Origin: Saururus chinensis | Lineage: Eukaryota; Streptophyta; Magnoliopsida; Piperales; Saururaceae | NCBI GenBank assembly: GCA_035235625.1 | Contig: CP141143.1 | Coordinates: 27,786,592-27,850,591, forward strand | Reading direction: 5' to 3' | DNA: 64,000 nt | Part shown: positions 27,101 to 34,900 of the stretch, in pieces | Position numbering within the stretch: the first letter of the stretch is position 1 | Layout: each line of letters starts with the position of its first letter | The notes under the pieces: generated by a model | Seen by the model: only the letters and a program-made list of their open reading frames with translations | Told to the model about the DNA's origin: nothing | Database searches by the model: none | Made by a program: the position numbers and the translations under genes

Positions 27101-30100
27101 GTCCAATAGCTCATCTATTAAGTTATGACTCAGAGAACATTCCATAACTACTCTCGGTTCATTAACCAAGGTAAAATTATATGTGAGGGCCCCATTCACT
27201 CCATGAACGTGTCTCTACCCTAATTAAAGGTATTTTAGTTATTATCTTGATTAGATGTTCTCCTAATCCAACGGCAACCTATGTTTCTTGATTAAACTTC
27301 ATTAATCTTAAGTTATCGATCAAAGCATCAATAATAAAAGTGTGTGCCAAAGTAACATAAATAACATTAAGTTATACAAGTTCATAACAATAACCAGAGG
27401 CCCATTGCACTCATTTGCAAGGCTAGTGCTCAACGAATTCAAGCCCGAGAGTGTAAACAATTTTAACATCTCCTGCGAGTTATATATATAACACTCTAGT
27501 CGATTGATATATTCGATTACAGACACGTGTAATATGCTACCTTTCCCATAATACTGTGACCTGTTAAGGTCTTTGTGTCTTTTACTAATCACACCCCTTC
27601 TTTTTAAAGCTATTTAACGTTATTTTAGGGCACCCTAACGTTTGGTTGCTAGGTTATTTGTTTCAACAGAAATAGAACATACTGCCCCCTAAGGGCATTA
27701 GGGTAATCCTATTATTTAGAGTATGTTACCCTCCCTTGGGTCATTTAGTCATCTCACAACCCTTCGGTTTATTTTAAGTCATTAACTTTTCAGAAGGCTC
27801 TACTTTTTAACTGACTCACGCTTCTATTCACATGAATGTTAGCCATTCACTCAAAGGGTATTTCTTTCATTTGGTTTAAAGCCTTATTGACATCTGACAG
27901 GTCCAAAATTAAACTTAAGCGTACTACTTGACTTCATCGATTGTCATTTTCCTGGTGTGTGACGGGGTCTTGAACCCCTTAAACAGACTCGGGTTTTGAC
28001 TAACGGTTTACTGTAAACCCTAAGGACAAAATGATCAATTAACTAATTGGGATTTTCCCCCACTAAGTGGTTTGGCCTATAATTAGGTTACCTATTATAA
28101 TATTAATGAGAATTTTTTCAATTTTTAAGATTACTCGTAGGCCACTGAACCGGAGCTCTTAAGTCGGGTAAGTGGTTTTCACACGGTAATTTAACTATAA
28201 GGGGTAAAGGGGTCATTTTACCATCTCTGGGATTTTTTTCCCGGTCTAAAACTTAGTCAAGACACTCGAATCCCTCTTAAAGTCCACTGGTAATTTTTCC
28301 AAAATTTTAGAACAAGTATAGCCCCTTGAACCGCATCCGGTTCAACCCCCACTTTTATTTCTCTTTTTTTTTTAATAAACCTGAGCCAAGTCGTCTTCCC
28401 CGCGTCCCGCCCCTGACCGCCACGGCCAGGCGACAGGCTAGGCACCAGTAGATCGCCGCTAGTTGGCAATCACAAAGGGTCTGGCCCTTGCCGCCGCCAG
28501 TGGCCGACAGGGCCATAAGATGCCCCTTTTTTTTTTTTCTATACTACATGCAACGCCAGAAGTTGCAGCTAAGCCTAGTGTGGCCTGGGTCGCCGCGGCC
28601 AAGGCTAGTGGGGATTGGGCCAGCGTGGCCAAGGCCAGCACTAGGGTTGCAGATTGGGTCGGGTCGGGTCATGACCCAACTCTATTTTTAAATCAGGTCG
28701 AAAATCCAAACCCTAACCCTACTTGAGTCGGGTCAGGTATGCGGGTAACCCTACTTTTTTTTCTCAATTTTTTTTAGACTTGTATTATATATCTTCTCTT
28801 TGGAAAGGCCAAACACAAGAAATTAAATACATTATAACATTAATTTGTAATGTTTGATTCTTTGGATAATTTGTGGCTAACATATTAACGTAACCATCAA
28901 TGAAGGCCCTGGAGGTGTAGTGTTGCACTTCTTTCATTCTGAAAGAAGGATAACAAAACAGACCTTCAACATTAATTTACTCATGATCAGCCCACTTACT
29001 TTCGATAACTCACATACAAACACAAAACATATTAAACATTAATTATTTCTTTGATGGCGAGAGAGGATCATGCGATTCAGTATGTCTTAATTTCAAAATT
29101 TTAGTCACTTCTTCTCTATAGCTACTTCTAGCCTTACCCTCCTTAGCAACCAATGACACTTAGTTATATAGAAATTAACCCCACCTTCAAGATATCATCC
29201 TCTATTATCCCAAAATAGATATCTACTACAAAGCAAAATATATATTATTACACCTATCCTCTAAACATCTTATTCATGCCCAAATTTATGTTTAATCACT
29301 TTTGGTTCAACATAGTATACACTAAATAAATATTACAATAATAATATAAATAGTTACAATAGACCAATACCATAATAATAAATTTTTATTATTATTTGTA
29401 GTCGGGTAAAGTCGGGTTTGCCGGGTTGTGAACCCAACCCTAAATTCAAAATGGGTCAAAATCTTAAACCTTGACCCTACTTGTAGTCGGGTCGGGTACA
29501 GGGTTAGGTGGGTCGGATTCGGGTTGGATAAATAGGTCGGGTTGGATTTTCCCAGCCCTAGCCAGCACGGCCATGGCCAGCGCAGCAAAGGTATGTGCGG
29601 TGCCATTTTTATTTGAATTTAAACTGAGATGAACCTGCGGTCTGCACAGCCCCAGCCGATCTGCCGGATCCAAGGCCGCTAGGGCCATGGCCGGTGCGCC
29701 TCTCCCGCAATGGGGCCAGCCACCAGCGGTCAGCTGGTGGCCGGCTGGTGACTGGCCCACAGTTGTTGGACAGGAAAATAAATAACTGTTTAAAACAAAA
29801 TTCCATGAACAATGATTGCATAAATCACTGTTAATGTAAATTACAGATATGATTTATATTATAATTTATAAATCTTGCTAATAGTGACTCGAAATCTTAC
29901 CTCAACGGCCGAGTTGTCGTTGATCTATTGTTGCTAACGCCTCGCCGGAGTTTTGCCGAAAAATTCCAATAATGGCTCGTCCTCCTTCGCTCCCCCCTAA
30001 GAGTCTTAATTAACCTTTCTAAAGACATGGTGATTAGGGTTCTTAATCCCTCCAAAGACTTGGCCAAAACCCCCCTACTTAGGCCACCTAATTGGGCCTA

Positions 30101-31951
30101 AAAACACAATTTCGGAATACTAATTGATTATGCCTGTATAGTGACTTAAACGGACAATTTACGCTTTCAATTCGGGTAAACGGGCCCTATACGATATGTT
30201 CAACTTTAAATGGTCGTACCTTCCTCATCCGAACTCCGATTCGCACATTCTTGGTGGCATTTCAAAACTCTTTTTGCCTATTTTCTATCAATATAGGTTT
30301 CAGCCACCAACTCCAAGCATTGAATAAGTCATTCCAATGAGAAGGTCAAGGGGTCCAACACCCTAATTTCCTGTCGTCAACTTTGGGAATTTAGAAAATT
30401 CTTAGATGTTACATCTTCAACATCCAATTGAAACCAGCACCTGTAAACTTCACCACAATGAAGTCTCCACAGTCACTTTGAAGAAAGGAATGTGCTTTGG
30501 AGTGTATTTGTGTGCGATTCTTTCTCAAAAGGTCTCTCAATAACTCTCAAGGAATCCCATCTTGAGCAAATCAAAGTTTGAATCAATGAAGAAATTGATC
30601 AAACATTGAAGTTGAAGGTAGTAGAAGAATTTCTTTCTCACAAAAGATCTAACTTGAAAAATTAGGAGAAAATAAATAATGAGAACCCTGTTTCCCCTGA
30701 CCCAAAAGTGTTTATATAGGCTTTAGGTCGTGGGATAGCCCTAAGCTAAGTTTAGGAAGAAATTGGGTCTGTTTTGGACTCAAACTAGGTAATTCCGTCC
30801 ATAACCAAATACTGAACGATAGATGATTGATTTCTAAGATCTAATTGAGTGCAATCGTAAAAAAACAGTCCACCTCAGCACTACCTGATCTCTAGTCACT
30901 ATACGATTACAACTTATTTTTCAACATTTCTGCACTAACTTCAAATAGCCATAACTTTGTCTTCAAAACTCTGTTTGGGGCGATTTTGGATGTGCCTTCT
31001 TCGTCTCTCCGAGTATTATGACATCTCCAAAATTCAGATCAAAATTCAAAATACTTTTGAAGATATTCTTTCAAGGTGCAAAGGTCATTGTGGCAGTTTC
31101 CGCGGCTAATTTGATTCGATGGAGGGATAAACCTGTAGCTCTTTCCATTGTGCAAGCAAGATTGGCAACCTACTCGACTGAGTCATAACTCAGGTCTGCA
31201 GAGCTCCAAATTCTATAAAATGGATTATTTTATCTTCGTATTTGAATGTGCTATGATAAAAACAGTTTCACTCACCCCATCTGTGTGCTCTGTAATGATC
31301 ATTTTAAGTATAAGGTTCCTGTAAAAATTGATCACAGCTTGAGTTCTCCAGCCCTTGCATAGCTTGTACTTGAATCTTCATCAAACCAATGATGACTCAA
31401 CGACAGACTCAAAATTGAACATCAAAATTTGACATTGTTTTGTCATGAAATTAGTCAACTTTCAAATTTGGATTTAACATTACGATGAAATGCAGGGTCA
31501 ATGCACGAAGGAGGTCCTTTGGACAAGAGATATGGAAGGGAGTGATAGTAAGGGGTGGAACCTGTGGAGGTTAAAAGGTTTTGATCATCTACGAATGGTT
31601 TGTTAGAACTAGAAGAAAGAGAGTTAGAAAAAGGATTCTTGCAAATTATGTCAAGCACTGAAATAAAATATAAGGTCACACAAGTTTAAAAAGTCACATG
31701 TCAAGAAACATATAACCAGTTAGAAATCGGAGCAAAACAATGGTAACCATTATGTTCAGTACCATAACATAATAACACATGAATGTGAGATCATGGAGAA
31801 AGCTTACATTCAATATTAGATTAAATCACATTACTAGTGTACCTAAAACCATGTGCAAAAGACTAGTCTGGAGAAAAACCAAATAAGCACTTATAGTGGC
31901 ACAGCCAATTAATGAAGTAGGAAAGAATATGAGTAACCAAATAATTGAGCA

Positions 31952-31997
<46 letters not shown>

Positions 31998-34900
31998 CTA
32001 TCTATATATATATATAGATCTTACCAATATTTATTGAGGGTAGGACTTTATGAATATCAGTTTCATAACCGAGTTTATTAGGTTGATTTTCAAAATATAG
32101 TTCTTACCAATATTTGTTGAGGGTAGGACCAAGGAAAATAAAAAAAATATCCTAAAAGATAAGGGGGCCTTAAATTTTGGGCCCATTTGGACATATGACC
32201 CCCTTTCATTATGGCACTTTAATCTCACCATCAAATAAATGGTTGAGATTACATTTTTTAGTTTGGGTCTTTAGAGCTGTAAGATAGGTGCAGAACAAGA
32301 TTTAAAGATCTCATTTGAAGATGGGGTCTATTAAATTTGTGGTTATTTCAATGTGTGGGGCCTATTTATTTAACCGCGTGAAATTTAAGCCATTGATTTG
32401 GTGTAAAATTTTTGACCAGCCTTGATGAGCGGGTCCCCCTTATCAAACTTAACCCAAAATGTACTATCATTTCAATTACCTTGCATCCCCCTTGGTCCTG
32501 ACTCCCATACCCTTATTTGATGGTGGCCTACGAGAATGGGCCCTCTAAAAAATCAACCTGACAAGGTTGACATATATATCTATATTTACACATATATATA
32601 TATATACACATATATATATACATATACACACATATATATACACATGTATATATACACACATGTTTATATACACACATGTATATATATAATGATCATTTTT
32701 GTAGAACCACCATCAAAGGCCGGTATGAGTGAGACCAAAGGGGAATTTATAGCAAATCATGAGGGTATGCTTAATGTGAATTTTTGGTCAATTTTGATAG
32801 TGAGACCCACTCATCAAGGCTGGTTAAATTTTCAACCCCAAGTCAGTGGCTTAAAAGTGATGAGGCAAGATAGAATGGGTCTTCTATTTTAGAATAACCC
32901 CAAAATTGCTTGACCCGCGTCATCAAAGTGGATCTTTAAATCCCAATTGGTCCTACTCATTTTTGTGACCTCCATTAATCTAAATTAAAAAATGTACTCT
33001 TAACCCCTGATTTGAAGGCGTGTGATAAAGGGGACCACACATCTTATTAGGCCCAAATTTTGCCGACCCTTAATTTTTATGGTGTTCTTTCAATTTCCCT
33101 TGGTCTTGCCCTTTGCAAATATTGTCAAGACTCACTTCTAGAAATCCAACCTCACGGAAGCTTATGTGAGGTTAACTTTACGGAAGCCTCGCCTTAAAAA
33201 AGATGTTGGAATACACACGAGATCAGTAAAGATCAAGCCATGTCCACAGTGTGTATGTGGTATCTATGCAACTCAATTTCTGTTCATTTGTGTGAACATG
33301 TGAGTTGGCCAAATGGTGTCCTTGGCAAGTGATAGATAAATACTCTACCAGAATCGGAGCTTTACACTTCAATAGCGTTAACAAATTATGTCTTACCATT
33401 TTCCACAAAAGTTTACAATTATGGAGCAGGATACTTCGATGGCACATAAGATACACCAAACAATAGCTTGAAAATCATCTGAAAAAACGAGGTAATTTAG
33501 TGCTACCCTTTTAGTGGGAAGGGAATAGGACCCGAGGGTAAATGTTGTGATACATTATACTTAGTCGTAAAAGATTAAACTACCCTCAGTATTTATTAAA
33601 ACCCTTATTATGCAATGTGTTATTAAAAGCCATGCTTTAATCTTATCCTTGTTGAGTAAAATGACTACTATGGAACTTTGTAATGTGTTAGTTGGAAATC
33701 TTCATTTACTAAGTTTTGGAGTCCAAACTCCATATAATTTTCACAAGTTAAGTTGAATCTATTTTCTTCCATTTTCTGTTTGATTGTGATAACCCTATCC
33801 ATGAGCCTGTTATTTCAGCTGTCTAGTGTTGGAATCTTGTTTTTTTTTATTGTATAAACCATGTTTTAAAGATCCTTCTCTTGGATAGATCATGTCACTA
33901 ATGCATGTGAACACTCTTAGGTGATGAGTTTCTCATGAGATTTTTTGAAGGTTGGTTCAGTGTAGTACGTGCTGAGTGTTTAAATGATCATCCATGCTTT
34001 TATTATATTTTCAATAATTTGTCTCAGGAGTAGTTTTGACTATAATCAGTCATAATTGGTAGCATAGCTAGAAAGATTCTTAGAACAGCTGGGAGGTGCT
34101 ATGGTTGTATGTAGTCATGTAGGTAAGGGCGTGTGTGTGCCAGAACAGAATACAAATGTACATCAGTCATAACAGTATTTTTTGGCGGATATTCTAGCAT
34201 ATTTACTTTACTGGTATGGGAAGGCATGTGTTTATTTGTTTAGATATTTAGAAATTGGTATTGGACTTGTTCACGGCTCAATTTTTAAAATTAGAGCAGT
34301 CTGAATCACAATGACATGTTTGCAGGATTGAGTGGGGTGAATAAGTGAAATGTTTAATTCTCTATAACTTGGATTTGATGTGTATTGATCTTTGTATATC
34401 TATGTTTCCCTTTTTAAGTAGAATTCAAAAGAGGTAAACGAGACGAGTTATAGTATGAGGGAAAGAGATTGTCATGGATAATATCGTTGCATGCTATTGC
34501 ATGAAAACATCACCTAGTGTGAATAACGAACAGGAGAATTATATTTTATCCTTGATATCTTAGCCTTTCGGTGTTGAAGTCATATTTATATGCATTGTCA
34601 GGTAAAGGATGTGGACTCAATTACTTTAGAGGATGCTCTTGAGTTGCTGCGATATCCTGTGACATTGGTATGATTGCCTTTATTAATAATTTCTGCAAGT
34701 TATTGTGTTTTGTAATTTTACAAAATAATTGCATATTGCTACTCTTCTTTTACAGGGCAAACATCCAGAGGATGATCGTCCAGTTGTGCTTAAGGTTTCC
34801 AAGTTTGGGTTCACGGTGAGGCATCGGCGTACCATTGCTTCCGTACCAAAGGTGATCTGTTTTCCTGCATTTTATTTTCTGTATATCCCGCGATTTGGTT

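Larger units (their letters stand above)
20872..34601 (+). other. Intron 16, 13.7 kb, packed with nested transposons
   Basis: GTATGT donor and TTGTCAG acceptor join exons encoding adjacent parts of the C-terminal region (PINQ | VKDVDSITLEDALE). Contents in order: tandem duplication (20918-21385), dispersed repeats (22495-23405), copia pol fossil on - (23690-24880), 4.5 kb solo LTR (25916-30413) with an internal hAT element, a probable copia 5' region (30419-31500), microsatellite (31952-32016) and foldback element (32101-33131). In 21386-22494 and 33132-34601 I see nothing specific. Confidence 0.9.

Noticed and set aside
32536-32892. 118-codon open frame
   Set aside because: First half is TA/CA microsatellite; the rest is one arm of a foldback element.
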